The notes below the pieces were generated by a model. The model was not told where the DNA came from. It saw only the letters and a program-made list of their open reading frames with translations, and ran no database searches. From positions 734,697 to 798,696 of the forward strand of contig CAJNDS010000691.1 of NCBI GenBank assembly GCA_905221605.1: DNA of 64,000 nucleotides, read 5' to 3'. Numbering within the stretch: the stretch's first letter is position 1; the number at the start of each line of letters is the position of its first letter. Made by a program: the position numbers and the translations under genes. This DNA is from Symbiodinium natans (Eukaryota > Sar > Dinophyceae > Suessiales > Symbiodiniaceae). Shown piece after piece: positions 22,866-32,973 of this stretch.

Positions 22866-23655
22866 GGAATATATATATATATATATATATATACGTAGAG
22901 AGAGACAGAGAGAGACCCAACAGTTCATATCTGTGTATATATTTTTTTATTTAGTATATTTATTTATTTGTTTATTCTTCATCATTGCTGCATGTCTCTT
23001 AGCTTCGTCTTGATCGGGACCATCGAGCAGGGATCCCCCTTTACTGCCAGATATGGAACTTCCCTCTGCTCCAGGTATGGGCTTCGTCCCACTCACTTCA
23101 GAGGAGGGCAGTAACCATGCAGTGATTTGGCCGATGATGGTGGGGTCTTCGTTTTGCGGATTTTATTGGAGCGTGGCCAAACTACGTGAGTTTTTCCGGT
23201 CTGTGGATTCGCTTCATCGTGAGCTGCAGCAGTTTCGATGCGGCGACTGTCTGTGCTATTGCTGTTCCGTTGGCCACAGAACGAAAGCTGGGAGGAAGAT
23301 GGCATGTGATCGCCGAATCCTGCTTTCGTGCATAACTCTCTGGTTTGGCAGCGCTGAGAACTTTGACACTCTCGTGCGCTGTGAAGTTCTGACCTGCCTT
23401 ACCGAGCAACTTTCGTCACAGGTTCTGACATACAAGCAGTTTGCAGTTATGGCGGTGCCTGTTGTCTGGCACCACCTTGACACTATGTCCGACCCTCTAG
23501 AATGGGCACTCAACCCGGCGCCAGGGCACAAAGTGCACCTGCGGTATGAGATACTTATATCTTCTCTGGAGATAGTCCGAGGAATTGGCTGGGCATTTGG
23601 GTTGTTGCCCATCATTTTCTTTGTGACCGCCAAGCTCACATGTTGCTTGGGATAG

Positions 23656-25290
23656 ATTTTCGTTTGTCTTCCTTCCTTCCTTCTTTACACGGGAACCAAC
23701 ACAAGCAAATGTTCAAAAGCTTGAACCCTAAACGGACCCTAAACCCTTTAGCCCTGAAATTAAACCCCTAAACCCTTACAAAACCCTTATACAGCCTTAT
23801 AAAAGCCCGATTTAAAACCCTTATGAAACCTTATAAACCCTGATAAACCCTTAAACCCCAAAACCCAACCCTAGAAAGCTTGAGCCCTAAACGAACCCTA
23901 AAACCCTAAACCCCTAAACTAAACCCCAACACCCTTAATCCCCAAAACCCCCAACCCTGAAACCCTAAACCCTATAAACCCTAAACCCTGGAGCACAGTT
24001 CAGGTTGGTTGCGGAAGAGAGTCGGCCAGTCTGCATGCGCGCAGATGTGCGGAGACATCTTGGTCAACTGCTCGATCATGACCGCGGTGACTTGGAGAGC
24101 GTTAGGGTGTTCGGGTGTTAGGGTGTTAGGATGCTAGGGTGTTAGGGTGTTAGGGTTTAGGGTTTAGGGTTTAGGGAATCATTACCCCTGCGACGGGGAG
24201 AGTGAGTGGGAAAGGGATCAAGGGGTTGAGGGTATCACCCTTATGCCCTCTTCCATAGTCATGCTCCAGTTCCCTTGTCTTAAGCCCTTTATTACATACA
24301 AAAACAGGGCACGCTTTGGATTCCTATGTTGAGCTGGGAACCAAGACCCCAAAACCCTACCTAGAGCAACCCATATACCCGAACAAAAAGGCATCTGTAC
24401 CTCATTTACCCTTTTTTTGGTACAAGGTTACTCTAACCCCTAAACCCTAAACCCGAAACCCTAAGCCCTAAATCTAGGTGACAATGCTCCTCGTGGCCGC
24501 CTTGGCGTTAGAGACGGTGCCCTTCAACCTTAGCTCCTTGGAGTTTAGGGTTTAGGGTTTAGGGTTTAGGTTTTAGGGTTTAGGGTGTTTTGCGCGTAAG
24601 CATTTTTATTAGGTTGGAGGCGGGCCTACGAGTTGTGGAGGGTTAAGCTTTTTCTGCCTAGGGTTTAGGGTTTGGGTTTAAGGTTTACGGTCTAGGGTTT
24701 AGGGTTCAGGGTTTAGGCTGTAGGGTTTAGGGTTCAGGGTTTAGGGTTTAGGGTTTAGGGTTTAGGGTTTAGGGCGAACTGATTTTGTCTTAAAGGTGCC
24801 GTGGAGCATGGCCGATTTGGCTCAGTCATAGCGATGGTCATCTTTGACGTGATCGTCCTCCTTTGTGCCAGGCTGCTGTTGAAGCTTAGTCGTTTAGGGT
24901 TTAGGGTTTAGGGTTTAGGGTTTAGGGTGTCGTAGTGTGGGTAACCTTTAACCTTTTTTGGGGTATTCCAATCCCTATAAAATCCCAAAGATTCACCTTT
25001 ACTCAGGTCTCTGGACAACTAAGGAAGTGCATTCCTATCAAGGTGCGCTTTCCAGCCCAGACGCTCAACTGTCGAACCCCACCACTTTGAAGCGTTTTGG
25101 CTTTTCTCTTGGGCTTCTGCAACATTCTACAACATCATACCCCGAAGGTTTAAGTTGCTGTTTTTGGAGAAGTCAAGGACACCATCGCCTGTCGCGCGGG
25201 CCTCCGATATGGCACACACGAGCTCAGTCGTCGAAATCAATGTTTCTTTTGTGAAGAAACACGAATATTTCTGGGCAACTTCTACTTTAC
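23656..25290. other. Gene-free stretch with telomeric variants
   Basis: Degenerate CCCTTAAA/CCCTTATAAA runs at ~23724-23995, GTGTTAGG units at ~24100-24155, TTTAGGG arrays at ~24543-24588, ~24660-24772 and ~24893-24928. A family-I inverted repeat (GTAACCTTTAACC ... GGATTTTATAGG type) lies at ~24941-25004, with a relative at ~29205-29270. No gene recognised. Confidence 0.6.
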
Positions 25291-25380
25291 CCAGAGGCTC
25301 CTATGCAGTACCGTTTTGGGGTAGTATACTAGAATCCCCTATAGCGAACCCAAAAAGGGACTACATTAGAGACTCCAGGT
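25291..25380. mobile_element. MITE-like element, family E
   Basis: CCAGAGGCTCCTATGCAGTA at the left and ACTACATTAGAGACTCCAGG at the right, with core TAGTATACTAGAATCCCCTA. Relatives at 5963-6046 and 49544-49633. Confidence 0.8.
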
Positions 25381-26740
25381 AGTATTCCCTATGGCAGCTC
25401 AAGTTTCTCCTTGGGTGCTGAAAAAAACATAAGGACAGGCTTGCCGTATGCAGAGGCTGCTGACATGGATGCATCCCCTGAACGGAGCTTACAGCAGGGC
25501 ACCGTGATCAGTCTGTAGATGGTGTTACACAAGGCTGGTTTCTTGCCCAAGTATATATATATATATGTATGTACGTATATATATATATATATGCATATAT
25601 ACATGTATGTTTATATGCATGTGTATGTATGTGTTGATATATATATATATGTGTGTATGTATATATATATATATATATACATAGAGGTTTCACCTAATGC
25701 ACAATGTTTGCCCCCAACTCTGTCAGAGTTTCCTCGCAAAGGCTAGAACCTTTCAACCACACGCAGCACTTGTTCACCCAGCCCTTCCTTGATTCCAGTG
25801 TTCCCCTGTTCATTCCCAAGTCCTCCCTCATCCCCCATCAAAACCTCAACTAGACAGCCAGGGGCCCGTCTCACAAGCTGGTCAAAGCACAGCGGATGTG
25901 GCCAACTCGAGCGCCCCCTCCCCCCCCTCCCCCCCCCCCCCCCCCCCCCCCCCCCTCCCCCCTAGGGTTTAGAGTCCAGCTGCAGATCTCAGACTCTGCT
26001 TGTCGTATGGGAACAGCTTCCGAGCTAGTCGCGGATCAGGGCTCTCAACCCTGAGCACCCCCCGTCCTAAACCCTAAACCCTAAACCCTAAACCCTAAAC
26101 CCTAAACCCTAAACCCTAAACCCTAAACCCTAAACCACCAAGGTTCTGCTAAAACACCCTAAGCGGGTTTCGAGTGTTGAGGGTTGAGGGTGTTAGGGAC
26201 TCGGTCCCCCCTACCCCTAAACCCTACAATGCTAAACCCTAAAAACTGTATCCCTAAACCCTGGGCCTTAAACCCTATAACCCTAAATCCTATATCCCTG
26301 ACCCTAAACTCTATATCCCTAAGCCCTAAACCCTAAACTCTGGATCCCTAAACCCTAAGCCCTCTAAGTTGTTATCGGCCTCTCTCTTCACCCTAAACCC
26401 TAAACCCTAAACCCTAAACCCTAAACCCTAAACCCTAAACCCTAAACCCTAAACCCTAAACCCTAAACCCTAAACCCTAAACCCTATCCCTTCTCTCTTC
26501 TCCAGGCAACCTTTGGGGCGCGGCGCTGGTGTTGTGTCGATTCCTCGCCGCGCCCTCGCGTCCCGCGGGGAGGCGCGGTGTGGGTTTGGAGCCCAAGATT
26601 CCTTATAAGGAAGGTTTAGGGTTTAGGGTTTAGGGTTTAGGGTTTAGGGTTTAGGGTTTAGGGTTTAGGGTTTAGGGTTTAGGGTTTAGGGTTTAGGGTT
26701 TAGGGTTTAGGGTACCCTGGAAGAGGGAAACCTGTCCGAA
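25381..26740. other. Microsatellites, C tract and telomeric arrays
   Basis: TA/TG dinucleotide repeat at ~25552-25682, near-pure C run at ~25915-25962, CCCTAAA arrays at ~26066-26136 and ~26391-26486, degenerate CCCTAAA/CCCTATA at ~26213-26372, and TTTAGGG at ~26609-26713. The C-strand array at 26391 and the G-strand array at 26609 face each other across ~120 bp of GC-rich unique sequence. Confidence 0.8.
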
Positions 26741-27940
26741 TTTCTTGGTATATCTACCCTGTTTAGCACGGCAGGGTTCAAAGCTTACGGTGTATGGTTT
26801 GGACTGTAGCTGGAATCCCGTAAGCCCGAAAATAGGAAAATGTATCATCATGGTTTGCGCAGGTTGTGCATGTCTCTTTCTTAACGGTATGCAGGTTTCT
26901 CAAGTCGTAATAGCCTTGTTCCTTTGTTTCGGGTTCCCTTCTGCTAAACCCGAAACCCTCATATCCTCGGAATCACGAAGTCACTGCTCACCAACCCGGC
27001 CCTAAACCCTAAGCCCTAAACCCTAAACCCTAAACCCTAAACCCTAAACCCTAAACCCTAAACCCTTAACCCTAAACCCTAAACCCTAAACCGCCCAAGG
27101 CCTCACAGCACATGACTTGGGGCGTGGTGGGGGGGAGGGAGGGATCCCTGGATTCCTCAGCGCGGCAGTCCTACACCCTAAACCCTAAACCCTAAACCCT
27201 AAACCCTAAACCCTAAACCCTAAACCCCCTCAACCTAAAGCCCTTGAACCTGCAGGTATCTGAGTGGGAAGAGAGTCTTAGAGCTGGGCAGCGGCACTGG
27301 TGCTTCGGCTCTTCGCACCATGAATCTTGGGAGTTACAGGGCTGAGGGTTTTGGGTTTTGGGTTTTGGGTTTAGGGTTTAGGATTTAGGGTTTAGGGTTT
27401 AGGGTTTAGGGTTTAGGGTGTAGGGCTGAGGGTTGAGGGTTTTGGGATTGGTTAAGGGTTCAGGGTTTAGGTCAGAAGGCTTGGGGGACTTAGAAGTGTT
27501 TAAGTTGTTGTTTCTTGGCAGAGTTCGTCGTCGGGGGTTGGGTGCTGGAGGGGCTCCAGGGCTTCGGGTTGAGGGTGTATGGCTCCCTAAACCCTAAACC
27601 CTAAACCCTAAACCCTAAACCCTAAACCCCAAACCCTAAACCCTAAACCCTAAACCTTTAGGGTTCAGGGTTTAGGGTTTGGGAACCGATACCCCAGAAA
27701 CCCTAAGCTAGGCCATCCTCGGCACTTCAAGTTACATGACCCTTAGCCTCAGGGCCCCGCCTAGGTGATTCAGGGTTTAGGGTTTAGGGTTTGGGGTTTA
27801 GGGTTTAGGGTTTAGGGTTTAGGGTTTAGGGTTCCTAAACCCCGCCCCTAAACCGGCGCGGAAGATCCCTGGGTACTTGATCAGCCTGAAAGCAGCCTTT
27901 CTTTAAGGCGGCCTGGCTCCTTCTACCTTAGTGCATATGC
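26741..27940. other. Gene-free stretch, dense telomeric arrays
   Basis: CCCTAAA arrays at ~27000-27091, ~27174-27227 and ~27589-27657; TTTAGGG at ~27365-27420 and ~27772-27832. Short unique islands between them have no recognised gene. Confidence 0.7.
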
Positions 27941-27941
27941 A

Positions 27942-28042
27942 TTGGGATGGTTCCCCTTATGCTAACAGTCATAAATAGGGATTATAGTACACCTATTTTA
28001 ATCCCTATTAAGGACTGGTAGCAAAAGGGCGAACATCCCAGC
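27942..28042. mobile_element. MITE-like element, family D
   Basis: TTGGGATGGTTCCCCTTATG at the left and AAGGGCGAACATCCCA at the right, with an inner pair around CTAACAGTC / GACTGGTAGC and a central ATAGGGATTATAGTAC. The other copy, at 53501-53623, has an 18-20-nt C run in its centre. Confidence 0.75.
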
Positions 28043-29640
28043 ATCATCTACATGTGGTCATCCACCACCCACCTAAACTGCCCGGATTTGGTTCAGGGCT
28101 CTTTACAATCGTCATGTTCTTCGATTATAGTTGTATGCACGGAGGCCTTTGTGTTGTGAACCGCCTATGCTTTGCAGGATCTCATCCAGCTTTGAATATG
28201 TGCCGTTGTTGTCCTTTTGGGATATCCTTTCCTTATTTTGGGTGTTTAGGAATTTGTACGTATACTCAAACTAAAGATGTGGGCTTATAGGATTAGATTC
28301 AGGAATATTTCAGAGGTTGTTAGACAAGATGTAGACTGTTTCCGCATGACTTCTTATGTTCAAACATAGCAAATCTTATGTTAAACATAGCAAGTTATTC
28401 CCACAGCAATCGATCCCGAGTCCCTATCACCATCCCAAGAAGAATAGACCTTTTGCTGTTTTTGACGAAGCACGGGGCTCCTGCAGCATTTCATAGCTTG
28501 GCGAAGTTGTTAGCACGAGGTTGATCTAGAACTTAAGCGGAAACGCGGACCTCTCATAAATCCTTAGCTGAAGCAAGAGGTCCTTAAATCGGCAAAAGAA
28601 AGCCCTTCGGCTTCTTCATGCAGAGAAGGCAAAAAGTGAGAGCTTTCCGTGTTTGCTACATAGAAATGACACCGCCAGTTTTTCCCTACACCTGACACGT
28701 CTTCAAATCTAAGGTTGAACCGTGGGCGCTTAGTATGGTCCCCTACCGTTGTTTATTGGGATCCGGAGTATGGGCCCTTATTACGCATACAGTGTATCTA
28801 AGGGTATACAACAGGGGGCCCTAAACCCTAAACCCTAAACCCTAAACCCTAAACCCTAAACCCTAAACCCTAAACCCTAAACCCTAAACCCTAAACCCTA
28901 AACCCTAAACCCTAAACCCTAAACCCTAAACCCTAAACCCTAAACCCAACCCTAAACCCTAAACCCAAAACCCTAAACCCTAAACTTCGGATCCCCTAGC
29001 AAAGGCGCCGCCGGACTCGCCGCGGCGTCCCTCGGCGCCGCCGTGACGCTCACGGACCTCCCACAGGCTGCCATCATACTTGCTATAGCATTGCTAGCCT
29101 TGTTGTTAGGGTTTAGGGTTTAGGGTTTAGGGTTTAGGGTTTAGGGTTTAGGGTCTAGGGTCTAGGGTCTAGGGTTTAGGATCCTTCTTCTTAGTAGTGG
29201 AGTATGTAACCTGTAACCTTTTGTGGGGCCTCATAGTCCCTATATAATCCCAAAGGTTAACCTTTACTTCCCAACTAAGTCTTGTTAAGATGGGCATTTC
29301 CCATTATAGGGTGCCCCTATATACCCCAAGATAGTATATTTCTCATTCTAGGGAGCCCCCAAAATGGGTACCCCCTAAACCCTAAACCCTAAACCCTAAT
29401 CCCTAAACCCTATTTCGGAAACCCCCATATGGGCATTTCCCGGAAGAGGCATCTGATGTTGCTGTGCGTATTCCCCCTGGTTCTCAGTCGGGAATCAGGG
29501 AATGAGGGCTCTATATCTACCCTTTAAGGGTAGATATGGGGCCCTCATTCCCTCCTTCCCTACTAAGCACCAGGGGGACTTAGGTGACGCCAGTTCTTGT
29601 GTTTGGGAGCGGGTCTCATTCTTAAGACTGGCCATGGTCT
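28043..29640. other. Array-free unique segment, then telomeric array and inverted repeats
   Basis: 28043-28815 is one of the longer stretches without telomeric repeats. Only short frames are open and I recognise nothing, although the 78-codon plus frame at 28054-28290 has normal composition. 28818-28985 is a long CCCTAAA array and 29107-29178 a TTTAGGG array drifting to TCTAGGG. A family-H inverted repeat (CCCCCTGGTTCTCAGTCGGG with inverse CTACTAAGCACCAGGGGG) lies at ~29470-29582, with a partial relative at ~41110-41170. Confidence 0.55.
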
Positions 29641-29642
29641 AA

Positions 29643-29752
29643 ACTTACTTCTCCAACAGCTGAACTTCAATTGCACTTTTTGGGTTTCCTTGCTTAGCAG
29701 GAATAATAGAGTTCCATTTTTTTTTCCCTCTTGGTTGTTGGAGAAGTAAGTA
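29643..29752. mobile_element. MITE-like element, family G
   Basis: ACTTACTTCTCCAACAGCTG at the left and TTGTTGGAGAAGTAAGTA at the right. Shares ends and the internal GAATAA.AG.T with the copy at 42951-43055. Confidence 0.8.
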
Positions 29753-30086
29753 AACGGGTTTCAAGGGTCTTTTGGCCGAGCTTGCGGCATGCGCATCCCG
29801 GGCTTCTGTGCTCTGTCTCTCTGTGTGTCCCTAAGGGTCCATGTAGCTACCTAGTCTGCGCGTCTGTGTGTGTGCGCGCGCGTGCGCGCGCGCCACAAGG
29901 CCGGGGTCCTGTTCATTTCAGAAACTGGGCTTCGAGGGTGTTGGGGAGCCAGAAGCCCCGTAATCCAGAACAGTTGCCAATGATATCTCCCTCCTAATCC
30001 CCACACCATTCTTGCTGTAGTATGGTACAAAATGCCCAAGTGTCCTTTCTAGCCTTAACAAGCAGGCCGCTTTCTCACAGTAACAA

Positions 30087-30217
30087 CCCAGACCACTGGG
30101 AGGATCCGAAAAGCAGAACCCCCAAAGAGTACCCTATTCTACTATTGGGTCATGTTTACGAGTTTACGAACCCTTAAGTAAGGGGATCTACTTGTCGGAT
30201 CCTCCCAGGGGTCTGGG
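30087..30217. mobile_element. MITE-like element, family F
   Basis: CCCAGACCACTGGGAGGATC at the left and GATCCTCCCAGGGGTCTGGG at the right. The second copy is at 41401-41519. Confidence 0.8.
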
Positions 30218-30916
30218 ACACCCACCAACCTAAACCCTAAACCCTAAACCCTAAACCCTAAACCCTAAAGCAGTGACAAGGTCCTCCCGCTGACAGCCAG
30301 CAACATGGCCGCCAACAGTCTCTGCTCACCCGGAACTTCACTGGCTTTGCTCGACTGGAAGGCGGGTTTAGGGTTTAGGGTTTACGGTTTCCCTAAACCC
30401 TAAACCCTAAACCCTAAACCCTAAACCCTAAACCCTAAACCCTAAACCCTAAACCCTAAACCCTAAACCCTTCATGGTTTAGGGTTTACGGTTTACAGGG
30501 TTTAGGGCAGGTAATAGGGTTTAGGAGTTTAAGATTTATAGAGTTCGGAGGTCCTTACGGCCCTATGAGTGAAGGCTTTTGATGGGCTGTGAAGTGGACA
30601 CTTAGGACCACTCAGGATGTGGGAGCCAGAAGTTGCGAAGGTTTTTTGCAAGGGCTTAGGGTCCAGGGTTTAGGGTCCAAGCCCTGGGCTGCGAGACCGT
30701 GCAAGGGTTCCGGTTAGAAGGATTGCGGTTTAGGGGTTTAGGGGTTTAGGGGTTTAGGGGTTTAGGGGTTTAGGGGTTTAGGGCTTTAGGGCTTTAGGGC
30801 TTTAGGGCTTTAGGGCTTTAGGGTTTAGGGTTTAGGGGGGGTTGTCTTTGCCCTGCTCTGAGGTTGTAGCCAACTGGCCGAAGGATGCCCTGCCTGAGTA
30901 TGATGTGATCTTGTGC
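30218..30916. repeat. Telomeric arrays including 8-bp and 9-bp variants
   Basis: CCCTAAA at ~30231-30268 and ~30393-30470. At ~30727-30784 the unit becomes TTTAGGGG (8 bp), then GGGCTTTA at ~30781-30820, then back to TTTAGGG. The variant blocks are locally homogeneous, pointing to local amplification. Confidence 0.85.
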
Positions 30917-31074
30917 CTGGGCAGCCCAGTGGTACCCTTTTTTACCATTTTTTCCTTAAAAACGGGTTCCCAGCGTTTAGGGTTTAGGGTTTAGGGTTTA
31001 GGGTTTAGGGTTCCGTTTCAAACTAACCAACCCCAAACAGGGTTCCCATTAGTACAATATGGTTACTACCAAGG
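30917..31074. mobile_element. MITE-like element, family A, with TTTAGGG insertion
   Basis: Recognisable family-A ends (GGGCAGCCCAGTGGTACCCT and TATGGTTACTACCAAGG). Inside, after GGGTTCCCAGCG, five TTTAGGG units replace the direct continuation seen in the intact copy at 22165-22273. Confidence 0.75.
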
Positions 31075-32375
31075 TGCTCTGACGTGCTCTACTGGTCGCT
31101 TGGTCATAGTTGGGTAACATTTTTTCATGTTTAAGGGTACCCTAATCCCTAATCCCCAATCCCTAAACCCTAAACCCTAAACCCAACAAGGAATAGACAT
31201 TTCAATTTTTAATACGATCCCAGCCATGAACTAGGTCAGATGTGATCCCAGATCTGGCCGCAGTGCTCGGGCGGCTGCTCCAGAATGGGAAAACGACACT
31301 CCTCTGGTGCTGGGTGAAACGATGCTCGCCAGTGCCTGTACGTGGGTTTAGGGTTGAGGGTTTAGGGTTTAGGGTTTAGTCTTATACGTAGAATGGCACA
31401 AGTTTACCAACCATCAGTTCTTACAATGTGCTGCGAAGCTAGGCCCCAACTTTAACGCCCACCTGACCCTTAGGAACGGGAAGTGTACCTCAGTTCCACG
31501 TGTTAACATGTACTAAGGTTTCTAGAAAATCCTAAACCCCATACCCTAAACCCTGAACCCTAAACCCTAAACCCTAAAACCCTAAGTTCTGTCTTCCACA
31601 AAAGCCCAGGACACGAGCATGTGGCCCGTGAGCTGTGGAGGGCACTTGCTGCTCAGGCCGACACGGCCGCCCTCCCTCCCCCCCCCCCCCCGCCCCCTAG
31701 GGTTTAGGGTTTAGGGTTTAGGGTTTAGGGTTCAGGGTGTAGGGTCACGCCCCAAACTCAACACTCACATACTGTGTGATGAGACATAGGCCGCCCTGTA
31801 TGGTGTCATATATATATAGTTGGCTTCACAGTCGCACACCAATTCTCTATATGATTAGTCCGATGGCTATATTCGTTCGCACATATAAATAAATAAAGAA
31901 AGAAAAAAGAAATCAATAAATAAGTATATATATATATATATATATTCGTGTCAGTAGATTCTCTACCAGGCATAGTCGTGCTCATTTCTACCTCAGAAAC
32001 ATGTGCAGGCATAGTACGCATGTACACGGCGCTAGAAAGACAGTCATGTTCAGGCCCCCCCCCAAACCTAAACCCTAAACCCAGACCCTAAGCCTTAAAC
32101 CTTAAACTCTTAGCGGACCCGTAACCCGAAAACGGCTCTTGCTCGAGCGAGGACTGAGGATTCTGTTCTGGAGGCTAAACCCCAAACCCTAAACCCCAAA
32201 CCCCAAACCCTAAACCCTAAACACCCACCTTCCCGAGTTCTTAGGCCGAACATTCTTGGGGAAGTCGAGCTTTCTGTAATAGAGAAAGGGCGGCCCTGGG
32301 ATGTATTTCTTGCGGGCCCTGGGCTCTTAGTACGGAATTGAGGGAAGTAGGGTTTAGGGTTTAGGGTTTAGGGTT
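31075..32375. other. Gene-free stretch up to the LTR element
   Basis: CCCTAAA at ~31155-31183 and ~31535-31578, C tract at ~31677-31692, TTTAGGG at ~31698-31735, AT tracts at ~31808-31818 and ~31924-31946, CCCAAA/CCCTAAA at ~32178-32222, TTTAGGG at ~32349-32380. No gene recognised. Confidence 0.65.
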
Positions 32376-32380
32376 TAGGG

Positions 32381-32598
32381 TACGGGGGGCAACCAAAGGG
32401 GAACAGGAAACGAAACAGTCAACCCCAGAAGAAGCCCTTGATTCCCCTGGACCAACCAACAACAAACCAACCCAAAACACCAAGCACCCTTTCTTCACTA
32501 GGCGCATGGCCCGATCTTGAGCCAAAATGGTACCGGGTACATTGACCCTTAATCTTTTAACACCAACTCCTTTCCACAATACAAACTGCAGCTCCGCA
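32381..32598 (-). repeat. 3' LTR (218 bp) with embedded spliced-leader sequence
   Basis: Identical to 40854-41071 over its whole length. On the minus strand it begins TGCGGAGCTGCAG and ends TTGCCCCCCGTA, so the end is TA rather than the usual CA. The inner edge abuts the polypurine tract at 32599-32606. Confidence 0.92.
32516..32536 (-). promoter_or_regulatory. Dinoflagellate spliced-leader-like sequence in the 3' LTR
   Basis: On the minus strand, CCATTTTGGCTCAAG matches all of the last 15 nt of the 22-nt dinoflagellate spliced leader. The preceding CCGGTA resembles its CCGTAG. It is followed by ATCGGGCCATGCGC, so the first ATG after the leader opens a short frame (MRLVKKGCLVFWVGLLLVGP). Confidence 0.85.
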
Positions 32599-32606
32599 CT
32601 CCCCCT
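32599..32606 (-). other. Polypurine tract
   Basis: On the minus strand AGGGGGAG lies immediately before the TG that begins the 3' LTR. This is where plus-strand DNA synthesis is primed in LTR retrotransposons. Confidence 0.8.
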
Positions 32607-32973
32607 GTCCTAGGATTTCCTAGGACACAAACTGGAGGTGCAGACTTTTGGCCAAAAACTACCATTAAGGCAGCAGCCAGCTGCTTGGAATGCAAATTTT
32701 GGTTTTACGTCATCCAGGACGAATTTATAGCACATTGGCTAAACACCTTTTACAATAGAGAATCTTTTTACCACCATGATTCTCTTGTCATTGAAGACTC
32801 TCAGCCTTCTTCACCACGAACTGTGGTCTTCGCTACGCAAAAGGCTGTACACTCTCTACCATCAGGGATTTCCATACCCTTAATAGTAACCACCACACTT
32901 TCAGCACATTGGCCGTTCCAGCACACTTGTCTTCAGAAAGAGAAAAACCCATTCCCTCATCAATACCATCCAG

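Larger units (their letters stand above)
21398..23655 (+). pseudogene. Dinoflagellate-type multi-pass membrane protein with CINQ motif, interrupted
   Basis: Three coding blocks on one strand. Block 1 (~21398-21770, ATG at 21446, open upstream to a stop at 21395-21397) has two hydrophobic helices and the motif FMDVMCINQDD, reminiscent of HET-type domains. Block 2 (~21851-21945) reads LLVLWDPSYTQRLWCCFEIA in another frame. Block 3 (~23040-23655) contains CYCCSVGH, CDRRILLSCITLWFGS and a C-terminal hydrophobic helix, then a stop. I recall this motif order from a family of dinoflagellate membrane proteins of unknown function, unverified. Blocks 1 and 2 are separated by ~80 bp of TTTAGGG-type repeat, flanked by a 28-bp near-duplicate. 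Block 1 also needs a one-base frame change near 21720-21745. Blocks 2 and 3 are separated by telomeric arrays and a MITE. It is either an intron-containing gene with telomeric introns or a decaying copy; I favour decay. Confidence 0.55.

Noticed and set aside
32361-32579. 72-codon minus-strand frame in the 3' LTR
   Set aside because: It runs through the LTR into telomeric repeats. Only the ATG just after the leader-like sequence is of interest, and nothing shows that it is translated.
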